Under the pieces are notes generated by a model, which was not told where the DNA came from, searched no databases, and saw nothing but the letters and a program-made list of their open reading frames with translations. Positions 37,701-45,126 of a stretch of 64,000 nt of DNA are shown here, one piece after another. Location: contig JAEYHZ010000024.1 in assembly GCA_023409265.1 (NCBI GenBank), positions 62,001 to 126,000 of the forward strand. Reading direction: 5' to 3'. This stretch comes from Bacillota bacterium (lineage in GTDB: Bacteria > Bacillota > Clostridia > Acetivibrionales > DSM-1351). The first letter of the stretch is position 1; each line of letters begins with the position of its first letter. The position numbers and the translations under genes were made by a program.

Positions 37701-38078
37701 TTCCTCTCCGATTTTGAAATTATCCAGAATCCATGCTTCACTGGTTCCATGCCCAAACAGCACAAATCCGTTGTAGGGTATTTTTACAGCCCCTGTTCTG
37801 TCTTTGATTTCTGTAAGAACGTATTTCCCGTCTTTATAATCTGCAATGGCGGCTGCACACCAGACATTTGCATCCGTTAACTGACCGGCGTTTTCCCTGG
37901 TAAATAGAATGAGCTCATCTGCAGCCTGGATCGGCCTGTTGACATCACTGACCTTTACAGTTCTTCCATTTCCGGCCTGCGCACTGATGTTTCCGCTCTC
38001 ACCATAAGATACCGGAGTCAGTGTCCCAACTGCCAACAGAACACACAAAAATACTGCCAGAATTCTTTTCTTATACAT
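34734..38078 (-). CDS. Large secreted glycosidase-like protein (GHL10/DUF187) with four N-terminal repeats
   Basis: The product has 1,114 residues. A signal peptide (about 1-26) is followed by four repeats of 70-80 residues at about 54-130, 164-235, 267-346 and 392-460; shared features are a TNPWG-type strand in two of them, I-P-xx-GYVLSGHG and a VGxxVxI strand. The catalytic TIM barrel lies at about 550-870 and contains YLETWWGGYTIFP and the signature YDIDGLQLDYVRYP. A C-terminal domain resembles a bacterial Ig-like fold (VSSSNPEIAQVNG). It probably cleaves extracellular polysaccharide; GHL10 substrates are largely unknown. It is read first in the minus-strand operon. Confidence 0.82.
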   Translation of the reverse strand: MYKKRILAVFLCVLLAVGTLTPVSYGESGNISAQAGNGRTVKVSDVNRPIQAADELILFTRENAGQLTDANVWCAAAIADYKDGKYVLTEIKDRTGAVKIPYNGFVLFGHGTSEAWILDNFKIGEEVKINGYSLPQVVTGQMVTVENGTQHTIDAVDKEQENDKLTIYTINYGKNTCKFGADTEEAVIANNIVTEKITEGSAGTYIPENGFVLSGSGSAKEFISTLKVGQKVTLVNLEVQTLPPMYFKINGSVYTINKKNTDRGTGEVILYDTTYGATTRTNPWGLEITVEDGKVTGVATITSKDGVYLDNNSPIPHKGYVVSIQTDSPYFAKLDGKVKAGDSIELSTGNTFLYNAGKLDYDSLNPKSREDNPAGWDEASNSGFPGFRGADQLIVYDGTYGGTTGTNPWGYEVTVNKDNKIVKTGGNNSEIPKDGYVLSGHGVKADWLKNYALVGSSVIIDKADKKVLVLFTPESMIDRAVIKINTAKEELNESGSKFLDVPYAKVQEYINNAEQLVQSARDQLSAKNYSKLAEITGLIEQNCNKAHFANFQSRSVETRAVWVRPKETELKQVAQHLDKMKELNINTIYLETWWGGYTIFPTDNKITEQNPVYNGFDVLSAYLTEAHKRGMEVHSWVENFFIGDSGTFNGGPVYAKKPEWLLISRKGDNYQFVDMYNINYYFANPALPETRDFIMSIYSELVKKYDIDGLQLDYVRYPDGGDGTNDFGYDAYTRQLFKEAKGTDPLDIRPGDPLWNDWCAFRANIINTFVYRVVSEVRAIKPDIQISADVWPNYEAGPTSLMQEPGKWVSQGYIDNIIPMSYTMDVSSTKQDILNTLEFSKGKSYATMGLGTGIGLSSELLAGQIETAGQNGADGIALFEYESLMNTGYGSALKEGLFRNTALVWDNNPLLSVKTIVNAVKRKINDIYLPNKGISGIEASSLIDKLNSIPNIDNNSSKAGINPSRAEAVIKSIEKVTNTVSLSKSINQEVKSRILEDMAYCRGILSNYINHAAFYDEHAIDHFTLELPKEDIKVGNSLEVKVKATFKAGNDVIMYIDPSQFKVSSSNPEIAQVNGSSISIKARGSVDVTVSLSNDFLYKYSKKDQTIKTRLDIK

Positions 38079-38195
38079 GTCTTCTCCTCCTTAAGCATGA
38101 TTAAAGAATAAAACTCCTTTTCAGGGTGTGATATTTTTAGCCATGCTATTTTTATTATTGAATTTTTCAATTCACAATGATAGAATATTCTAAGT

Positions 38196-38218
38196 AAAAA
38201 GAAAATTTCCTTCTTTTT
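38196..38218. promoter_or_regulatory. Candidate operator between the divergent glycan-use operons
   Basis: AAAAAGAAAATTTCCTTC with trailing T-run nearly repeats the site in the binding-protein promoter (AAAAAGAAATTTTTCTTC). A further weak match, TTGAAATAATTATTC, lies at about 38230-38244. It lies between the large secreted glycosidase-like gene and the ROK kinase gene and could control both. Confidence 0.4.
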
Positions 38219-38340
38219 AATTGCATTTGTTGAAATAATTATTCTTTTCTTTCTGTTCTATTTCCCGCATTTTTTGTTGTAAAATGTATATAAGGCGTGA
38301 TTAAGCAGAAGAACTATAGGTCAAATAAAGGATGTGTTTT

Positions 38341-39297
38341 ATGGAAAGCTTAGCCATAGGTATAGATATCGGAGGTACAAACATCAAGGGAGGTGTCATC
38401 AGCAGCAGTGGTGAAGTCATAATTTCCCAAAAGATCTCCACTGAGGCCAAAAAAGGCTTCTCTCACACCTTCCTGCTTGTTAAGGATTTAATCAGGAAAC
38501 TGATAGACCAGGCACAAGACAAGGGTAAAATTTGCGGTATCGGCTGTGCCACCGCAGGACAGGTTGACCACAAGCAGGGCAGAGTAGTTTTTGCAACCGA
38601 CAATCTCCCCGGTCTCAGTGGTTTTCAGCTTAAGGACCAACTTCATACGGCTTTTAATATGCCTGTTGTGGTTGAAAATGATGTTAATGCTGTGGCGCTT
38701 GGAGAGCATTGGCTGGGTGCAGCTGCAGGGCTTGAGGACTTTATCTGTCTAACTTTGGGAACAGGCGTAGGCGGTGCCATATTCAGGAGAGGAAGTATCG
38801 ATTACGGAGCTGATGATATCTCCGGTGAATTCGGACACTTCAGCATTAATTTTGACGGTCCCTTATGCAATTGCGGAAACAAAGGCTGCTTTGAGCAATA
38901 TGGTTCTGTTACCGCACTGATTCAAAGCATGCGTCAAAGACTTTCAGATGGAGAAATATCACTGGTAAGCGATCTTGTCAATGGTGATCCTCAAAAAATA
39001 AACGGAGAAGTTATTTTTGAAGCCAAGGAGCGGGGTGATGCCCTTGCCTCGGCTATTGTGGATGATTATATACTTCACTTATCGGTTGGTATTGCAGGCC
39101 TGCTTCATATATTAAACCCGGGCGGAGTAATTATCGGCGGTGGAATAACACAGCTTGGTGAAAAACTGATTAACCCCCTGACCAGGAATATTATTGAAAA
39201 AGCCATGCCGAAATTCACCGAGAATCTGATAATTAAAAATGCCAGGCTTGGCGATAATGCAGGAATCATCGGAGTAGTCAGAAAGCTTTTTATTTAA
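38341..39297 (+). CDS. ROK-family sugar kinase
   Basis: The product has 318 residues from the ATG at 38341; AAAGGA lies at a better distance from this ATG than from the one at 38332. The ATP-binding loop is AIGIDIGGTNIKGG, the sugar-binding ExGHxxI element is GEFGHFSI, and the zinc motif is CNCGNKGCFE, typical of glucokinase, NagK and NanK. Which sugar it phosphorylates cannot be read from sequence, but with NanE in the locus ManNAc, GlcNAc or glucose are the reasonable choices. It forms an operon with the DUF4127 gene. Confidence 0.9.
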   Translation: MESLAIGIDIGGTNIKGGVISSSGEVIISQKISTEAKKGFSHTFLLVKDLIRKLIDQAQDKGKICGIGCATAGQVDHKQGRVVFATDNLPGLSGFQLKDQLHTAFNMPVVVENDVNAVALGEHWLGAAAGLEDFICLTLGTGVGGAIFRRGSIDYGADDISGEFGHFSINFDGPLCNCGNKGCFEQYGSVTALIQSMRQRLSDGEISLVSDLVNGDPQKINGEVIFEAKERGDALASAIVDDYILHLSVGIAGLLHILNPGGVIIGGGITQLGEKLINPLTRNIIEKAMPKFTENLIIKNARLGDNAGIIGVVRKLFI

Positions 39298-39319
39298 TAA
39301 ATCAATATGGAGGCTGATT

Positions 39320-40846
39320 ATGATGGATATTATATATGTACCGCTGGACGAAAGACCCTGTAATTACAAATTCATGCCCATGCTGGCTAAGGATACTGAT
39401 TATAACGTTCTGGTTCCACCGCCGGAGCTTCTCGGCAGAAAAAAAACACCTGCCCGTGTAGAAGCTCTTTGGAACTGGGTTTTTGAAAATGCCAAATCTG
39501 CTGAGGGAGCCATATTATCAATCGATATGCTTGTCTACGGCGGTATTATTCCTTCAAGGCTGCATAATCTGACAGCCGAAGAGGGTAAGGCTATTCTTGG
39601 AAAATTGCGTAAGCTCCGGTCTATGAATGCTTCTTTGACCATATATGCCTTTAATCTGATAATGCGATGTCCTTCCTACTCCAGCAGTGATGAAGAACCC
39701 GATTATTACGAAGACTACGGAACAGAAATATTTAAAAGCGGATACTTAGGTCATAAATATGAGTTAAATGAAATTACAAAAGATGAGGAGGCTGAGTATG
39801 CCTTAATAGCAAACCGTCTCCCGGCTAAAATACTTCAGGACTATACTGACCGCAGAAAAATAAATCTCGAAATCAACAAACTTACTATAGATCTTTTAAA
39901 AGAAGGTATTATTGATTTTCTGGTGATACCTCAGGACGATTCAGCCCCTTACGGTTTTACTGCAATTGATCAGGCCAGACTTAGAAATTATATCAGTGAG
40001 AAAAACGCAGGTCTTAAGGTGTATATGTATCCCGGCGCCGATGAGGTAGGGATGACACTTTTCGCAAGAATGGTAAATGAGTCCCGGGGATACCGGCCAA
40101 ACGTATACCTGAGATTTTCAAGCATACGCAGCCCTTTTGTCATCCCCCTTTATGAAGACAGGATGCTTTATGAAAGTATAAAATATCATGTACTCTGCGC
40201 CGGAGGACTGATTTGTGACAGTCTGACAGACGCAGATATGGTTCTTATGGTAAATGCCCCTGCCGAAAAAATGCTGGAAGCCAATCTACAGCATACAAAA
40301 GGTTCAAACTATACCGTTGGCAGAAACCTGATAGAGTTTGTAGAATATATTGATTTTGTAATCAATACAAAAAAGCTTACATGTGCTGTGGCAGACGTTG
40401 CCTTTGCCAACGGCGGTGATCTGGAACTGCTGGATTATTTAAAGCAGAAAAACCTGCTTTTCAAACTCTCCTCCTACGCCGGCTGGAATACCAGCTCAAA
40501 TACGCTGGGGACTGCAATAACCCAGGCCTTTATCTGTCATTTATATGGTGAGACGCAGTCACATTATAACTTTTTAGGCCTCCGGTATGTTGAAGATGCA
40601 GCATACTGTGCACAGATACGCAAGCTGGTTACGGAACGTTACCTGCCAGATATGCAGTTAAACTACTTCAGAACAGACGGTCCCTCAGGAAAGGTAGCAG
40701 AAATAGTAAAGCATGAACTTCAGAAATTCAGTGACAGCTATCTGAGTGACGGACAACATAAAATCATCATAAAGGATACTTATATGCCCTGGTCCAGAAT
40801 GTTTGAAGTGGGGCTGGAGGTAGAGGTAAAAATCAGCGGTAGGTAA
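39320..40846 (+). CDS. DUF4127-family protein
   Basis: The product has 508 residues, and GGAGG precedes the start. The N-terminal IIYVPLDERPCNYKFMPML is the conserved DUF4127 signature; SIDMLVYGGIIPSR and LVIPQDDSAPYGFTAIDQ are further conserved blocks. The family is cytoplasmic and its biochemical function is unknown. It is 22 bases after the ROK kinase and is followed by a strong terminator. Carboxylate-rich loops suggest a metal-dependent enzyme, but that is a guess. Confidence 0.85.
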   Translation: MMDIIYVPLDERPCNYKFMPMLAKDTDYNVLVPPPELLGRKKTPARVEALWNWVFENAKSAEGAILSIDMLVYGGIIPSRLHNLTAEEGKAILGKLRKLRSMNASLTIYAFNLIMRCPSYSSSDEEPDYYEDYGTEIFKSGYLGHKYELNEITKDEEAEYALIANRLPAKILQDYTDRRKINLEINKLTIDLLKEGIIDFLVIPQDDSAPYGFTAIDQARLRNYISEKNAGLKVYMYPGADEVGMTLFARMVNESRGYRPNVYLRFSSIRSPFVIPLYEDRMLYESIKYHVLCAGGLICDSLTDADMVLMVNAPAEKMLEANLQHTKGSNYTVGRNLIEFVEYIDFVINTKKLTCAVADVAFANGGDLELLDYLKQKNLLFKLSSYAGWNTSSNTLGTAITQAFICHLYGETQSHYNFLGLRYVEDAAYCAQIRKLVTERYLPDMQLNYFRTDGPSGKVAEIVKHELQKFSDSYLSDGQHKIIIKDTYMPWSRMFEVGLEVEVKISGR

Positions 40847-40862
40847 CATCTAAAATTCATAC

Positions 40863-40902
40863 ATTGCCGGTGGTTAAACTTACTCACCGGCAATATACTT
40901 TT
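40863..40902 (+). terminator. Terminator of the ROK-DUF4127 operon
   Basis: ATTGCCGGTG (40863-40872) pairs perfectly with CACCGGCAAT (40885-40894), followed by ATACTTTT. It lies 16 bases after the stop codon. Confidence 0.85.
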
Positions 40903-40943
40903 GGATGTTAAATCTGGATGTTTATAAGAATGTCTATACGTGA

Positions 40944-40974
40944 AAAATCCAGCTGCCGTACAGCTGGATTTTTT
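40944..40974. terminator. Bidirectional terminator next to the RpiR gene
   Basis: AAAATCCAGCTG and CAGCTGGATTTT pair around a five-base loop, with T-rich tails on both strands. It directly follows the RpiR stop codon and is a second terminator after the ROK-DUF4127 operon. Confidence 0.85.
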
Positions 40975-41823
40975 TTAATACAATTTCGGCAAAACAGCTT
41001 CAGCTGTTTTGTTAAGCATATCAAATGCCAGATCGCCTCTTTTTATGGCCACTGCCGTATAGAATATATCCAGCACCTGGAGCTGGGCAATTTTGGAGGT
41101 CAGTGCACCGCTTCTGAGAGGGGTTTCTTCTGCAGATGTCAGCAGTATGGCATTGGCATATTTCGTAATCGGAGATTTTTCATAGTTGGTTATGGCAATT
41201 GTAAATGCACCTGCCTTCTTAGCCAGAGCCAGGGAATCAACAGTATCCTTGGTACTGCCGCTGAAGCTTATGCCGATGGCAACACTTTTTGAGTCCAGGT
41301 TTACCGCCGACATGTTTTGCAGGTGCGGGTCACTGAAGGATTCACACTTGATTCCTATTCTCATAAACTTGTATTTGGCATCTCCTGCAGTAAAGGCAGA
41401 GGCACCAACTCCGTAAATATCAATCCTGTCTGCGGCCAGAATTGCATCGATGGCTTTTTCCATTGCTGCTGTGGATAGAATTTTTGAAGTGTTCTTTATT
41501 GCCTCAATATTTGCAACGGTTATTTTATTAATAATTTCCTCAATACTGTCATCTCCATGAATTTTTTCATGCAGATTTTCCTGGGGATTAACACATTCCC
41601 TTGCCAGAACAAGCTTAAATTCCTGATAACCCTTCAGATTTATTTTCCTGCAAAATCTCACAATAGAGGTTTCACTCACTTCACAGTTTTCTGAGAATTC
41701 CGTTATGGACATGTAAATAATCTCATTCTCATGTAAAAAAATATAATCTGCAATTTTCTTTTCAATTTTAGAAAAACTACTGTAAAGACTTCTGATCTTT
41801 AGTAAGCATTGTTTGTCCGGCAT
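40975..41823 (-). CDS. MurR/RpiR-family transcriptional regulator
   Basis: The product has 282 residues. The N-terminal winged helix-turn-helix carries SITEFSENCEVSETSIVRFCRKI, and the C-terminal SIS sugar-phosphate-binding domain carries IYGVGASAFTAGDAKYKFMRIG and AIGISFSGSTKDTV. Such proteins sense a sugar phosphate and usually repress; a HexNAc-6-P ligand is plausible from the neighbours. GAGGTGA precedes the ATG. Its upstream region contains TGAAAATAATTATGAAAA, a half match to the palindrome at 43484, so it may control itself. Confidence 0.93.
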   Translation of the reverse strand: MPDKQCLLKIRSLYSSFSKIEKKIADYIFLHENEIIYMSITEFSENCEVSETSIVRFCRKINLKGYQEFKLVLARECVNPQENLHEKIHGDDSIEEIINKITVANIEAIKNTSKILSTAAMEKAIDAILAADRIDIYGVGASAFTAGDAKYKFMRIGIKCESFSDPHLQNMSAVNLDSKSVAIGISFSGSTKDTVDSLALAKKAGAFTIAITNYEKSPITKYANAILLTSAEETPLRSGALTSKIAQLQVLDIFYTAVAIKRGDLAFDMLNKTAEAVLPKLY

Positions 41824-41962
41824 TTTTCACCTCATAAAATTTTTTACGTAAAAAGTTAAATTCTCTCAAATTTTTCTATTTATTTATATAATCATACATA
41901 ATATATATAATTTTCTATATCTCTAATTTTCATAATTATTTTCAGGAATTTTTAGTAAATAA

Positions 41963-43393
41963 TTAAATTTGTGTTATAAGTTCCAACATTTTTTTCCGTA
42001 ATATTTTTTCAGCATCACGCCTGAGCCAGCTTCCCCAATAGGAATATCCACCCTGGTCAAAGGCTTCTGCAGTAACCATATAACCCATATACCCGTTAAC
42101 CTGGTCAAGTACAATCAACCTATTGCCGATGCTTTGAGCTTTTAACCTCTGACAGGTTTCAGTCAGACACTCACCGGGAAGTCCTGCAAATACCAGTCCA
42201 TTAAGGGATACTGCCTCAACTTCCACAGCAACAGACCTGCTCTTTAATTCTGAATCGGTTATACCCACCCAGCTGTTAATTATTGTACCTATACAGTTCT
42301 GATGCATTTTCTCGTCAATAAGTCTTTTTATTAAGGCAGGCCGGGCGGCATTTTTCTGCGCGGTCTCCAAATCATCCCGGGACTTCTTAATCTGTGCATC
42401 TCTGCATTTTGAGTCCTCAATACTGTATGGCATGGAATCCCGCATGGGCAGATCGGCTTTTCCTGTCTTTATGCCGGTCAGCTTAATATCCTCCCATGCC
42501 TTTGGCGTACTATCCCACACAGCAAGAAATGCTTCGGCGATTTCGGTTCCGATACGTAAAGCTTCACGGTCGCAAGCTTCATAGGTTGACATGCCCTCGA
42601 AGCCTTTACGTACCGAAAGGTTGCCACAAGGGCCATTTACATATAAGCCTGTACCTCCGATTGATTTATCCATTGTCTCTCTTAAATATCCGGGCCAGTC
42701 CCAATGATATTTATACTGGTCGGTTATGCCCATGGACTCAAAAAGTACAGCAACATCAGGATGTGCAGCAAACCTGGTAATGGTACCCAACACCTTTCCT
42801 GCCTTTGTCCTGAACACAAGCAGGGCACCTTGGGAATCGGCGGGCCTGTCAAAATAAATATTGTTTTTAAAAGCCTGTATATCCGGTTTATAACCGTAAA
42901 GGTTCATTACATCAGGATTCCTGCTGTAAGGCCTGCCGTCCGAATCGTACTGTAAGCCGGCCCAAACCGTAACTGCCCCCAATTCGGGTATATACTGCTC
43001 TCTGTTGACATTGAACCGGTCTTCCAAATCAACGATAATATAGCTTAAATCGGCTTCCTCGGCTGTCAGCATCATATTCCTGATCACCGGAACACATATA
43101 TCGACAAGCCTGTCACAAGGTGCGCCATCCAGTTCATCTGAAATTGGGGCAGCATGAATCTGCAGTTCATGATACCAAATATTCGCTGCAGGTATTCCGG
43201 TGGCCTTTGCTACAGCTTCTCTCCAATTCAGACAGGTCCGTCTGAAAGTCCCTGAAAAATCAAAAACGGCCAGCAGCCACTGCTGTGATCCATCCCGGAG
43301 GTATATGAAACGTCCTTCCAAATCCTTGCCAAACGGATATTTTGCTTCAAATACATCATTTAAGATAACTTTACCAAAACTGCATTTTCCCAC
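41963..43393 (-). CDS. Neutral ceramidase-like protein without signal peptide
   Basis: The product has 476 residues from the GTG at 43393, five bases after GGAGG; an upstream TTG at 43405 would overlap that ribosome site. Conserved blocks of the neutral/alkaline ceramidase family are recognisable: IWYHELQIHAAPI in the zinc-site region, TRFAAHPDV, NGPCGNLSVR and FAGLPGECLTE. Known members hydrolyse N-acyl amides, but they are secreted, whereas this one is cytoplasmic. In this setting it may deacylate an imported glycoconjugate. Function is inferred and uncertain. Confidence 0.65.
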   Translation of the reverse strand: MGKCSFGKVILNDVFEAKYPFGKDLEGRFIYLRDGSQQWLLAVFDFSGTFRRTCLNWREAVAKATGIPAANIWYHELQIHAAPISDELDGAPCDRLVDICVPVIRNMMLTAEEADLSYIIVDLEDRFNVNREQYIPELGAVTVWAGLQYDSDGRPYSRNPDVMNLYGYKPDIQAFKNNIYFDRPADSQGALLVFRTKAGKVLGTITRFAAHPDVAVLFESMGITDQYKYHWDWPGYLRETMDKSIGGTGLYVNGPCGNLSVRKGFEGMSTYEACDREALRIGTEIAEAFLAVWDSTPKAWEDIKLTGIKTGKADLPMRDSMPYSIEDSKCRDAQIKKSRDDLETAQKNAARPALIKRLIDEKMHQNCIGTIINSWVGITDSELKSRSVAVEVEAVSLNGLVFAGLPGECLTETCQRLKAQSIGNRLIVLDQVNGYMGYMVTAEAFDQGGYSYWGSWLRRDAEKILRKKMLELITQI

Positions 43394-43483
43394 AGGGACC
43401 TCCAAAAAGTAGATCGATGAAACCGATTCCTACAGGGTTTCTTTGTAAAAGATGAAGATAATCTTTATATTCATCTGAAATGT

Positions 43484-43498
43484 TGAAAATTATTTTCA
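43484..43498. promoter_or_regulatory. Perfect palindrome, candidate RpiR operator
   Basis: TGAAAATTATTTTCA is a perfect 15-base inverted repeat. It lies just downstream of the -10 box of the ceramidase-like gene's promoter, covering about +7 to +21, the classic position for a repressor roadblock. Confidence 0.6.
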
Positions 43499-43512
43499 TT
43501 TTTAATATAATC

Positions 43513-43541
43513 ATTATATAATATAAAACTGATTGAATCAA
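43513..43541 (-). promoter_or_regulatory. Promoter of the ceramidase-like gene
   Basis: On the minus strand TTGATT (43536-43541) and TATAAT (43513-43518) are separated by exactly 17 bases. The palindrome at 43484-43498 follows directly. Confidence 0.7.
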
Positions 43542-43571
43542 GAAAATATCATAGCAGTGAAGATTACTTGC

Positions 43572-43715
43572 TTTGCCTGGACAGTGGGCAAACATCTGTA
43601 GGTCGGCTTGAAATACTTTACTGCCCCCATTCGCCTTATTGCGGATAAGGAGTGAGCAATTTCATCAAATTTAGTGGCCGCTATGCGGCTCAAAGCCATA
43701 ACATGGCTTAGGAGG
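43572..43715 (+). promoter_or_regulatory. Structured leader of the ADP-ribosylglycohydrolase gene
   Basis: Four possible hairpins lie in line: TTTGCC/GGCAAA (43572-43592), CCTTAT/ATAAGG (43634-43650), GCCGC/GCGGC (43677-43689) and AAGCCAT/ATGGCTT (43693-43709). The last one ends one base before the AGGAGG ribosome site (43710-43715). Alternative pairings such as ACAG/CTGT also exist. It may be a translation-level control or a riboswitch; no known class matches by eye. Confidence 0.45.
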
Positions 43716-43720
43716 TTATT

Positions 43721-45124
43721 ATGTTAAAGGAGCAGCCATGGTTAAACTATGGGGATTATCTGGATTTTGAGCTTTTACAGGCTGAAGCTGAAGGACGGGA
43801 TGTGGAAGACCTGATTAAAACAGCAAATGAGATAAAGGGCATGAATCCCCGTGATACTCAAAGAGAGGTTCTTGCCGCTGACTTTTTGGATAAGATTCAG
43901 CATTTGGAAATCAAAAAGGATTACCGTTTCTTTGAGCCCTCTCAGCTGGGCGAAATAAAAGATTCAAGGCAAACAACCGGGTCTGAAGCAAATCTCAAGC
44001 TATTATCCGAGCACATTGAGCCATTAAGCTATGACAAAGTGTACGGAGCCTGGCTCGGACGGTGTGCCGGCTGTCTTTTAGGCCAACCGGTGGAAGGCTG
44101 GTCTCGGGAACGTATAACCGGACTTCTTAAGGACACTGCCAATTATCCCATAAACTATTACATATCTTCCGATATTTCTGCAGACCTTCGTAAAAAGTAT
44201 GATGTCAGTGACGAAGGAGCTGTTTACGGAAGCAGCGTTAAAAATTGGATTAACAATGTGCTCTATATGCCCGAAGACGATGATACAAACTACACTATTA
44301 TCGGACTTAAAATACTTGAGCAATACGGGGCTGCTTTCACTCCGGATGATGTTGCAGAGTGCTGGCTCTCAAACCTCCCCATCCTTCACACCTGTACTGC
44401 TGAGAGGATTGCTTATAAAAATATTACAAATCTCATATATCCCCCGCTTTCGGCCAGCTACAGAAATCCGTACAGAGAATGGATCGGAGCACAGATAAGA
44501 GGTGATTTTTTTGGGTATATCACCCCGGGCAATCCTGAACTTGGAGCCGAGCTGGCATGGCGGGATGCTTCCATCTCGCATGTCAAAAACGGTATATACG
44601 GTGAAATGTTTATTTCAGCAATGCTGTCTGCAGCAGCGCTGTTAAATGACCCGTATAAAATTATCCAATGCGGCCTGGCGCAAATCCCTGAAAAATCACG
44701 ATTACATGAAGCTGTTCATGAGGTTCTCGCATGGAAAGAGCTCGGTTTGAGCTGGGAACAGGCTGTTGACAATGTACATAAGCTTTATGATGAAAAAATC
44801 GGTTATCATTGGTGTCATACCATTCCCAATGCCATGATTGTCTGCATTGCCCTGATATACGGTGAAACCGATCTTGAAAAATCCATAGGCATTGCTGTAA
44901 TGGCCGCTTTTGATACAGATTGCAACGGAGCTACAGCAGGATCAATTGTTGGAATGATCAATGGAGCCAATGCACTTTCCGGTAAATGGATCAAACCTTT
45001 AAACAACCTTTTAAAATCAGGTGTGGACGGCTTCGGTTTGGTGGGGATATCCGATCTGGCAAGACGTACGGTAGATATAGCTCAGAAAATAACAAAGTCT
45101 GTGAAAAAGATTGAAGAGGTATAA
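43721..45124 (+). CDS. ADP-ribosylglycohydrolase-family protein
   Basis: The product has 467 residues. After a helical N-terminal extension of about 100 residues, the family core begins (YGAWLGRCAGCLLGQPVEGW), with metal-binding acids in MPEDDDTNYTIIGLKIL and in AAFDTDCNGATAGSIVGMIN. Known members remove ADP-ribose from proteins or hydrolyse related N-glycosidic bonds using two Mg ions. In a glycan locus a sugar N-glycosidic bond is a reasonable alternative substrate. No signal peptide. It overlaps nothing but is two bases from the GH20 start, so they are co-translated. Confidence 0.85.
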   Translation: MLKEQPWLNYGDYLDFELLQAEAEGRDVEDLIKTANEIKGMNPRDTQREVLAADFLDKIQHLEIKKDYRFFEPSQLGEIKDSRQTTGSEANLKLLSEHIEPLSYDKVYGAWLGRCAGCLLGQPVEGWSRERITGLLKDTANYPINYYISSDISADLRKKYDVSDEGAVYGSSVKNWINNVLYMPEDDDTNYTIIGLKILEQYGAAFTPDDVAECWLSNLPILHTCTAERIAYKNITNLIYPPLSASYRNPYREWIGAQIRGDFFGYITPGNPELGAELAWRDASISHVKNGIYGEMFISAMLSAAALLNDPYKIIQCGLAQIPEKSRLHEAVHEVLAWKELGLSWEQAVDNVHKLYDEKIGYHWCHTIPNAMIVCIALIYGETDLEKSIGIAVMAAFDTDCNGATAGSIVGMINGANALSGKWIKPLNNLLKSGVDGFGLVGISDLARRTVDIAQKITKSVKKIEEV

Positions 45125-45126
45125 TA

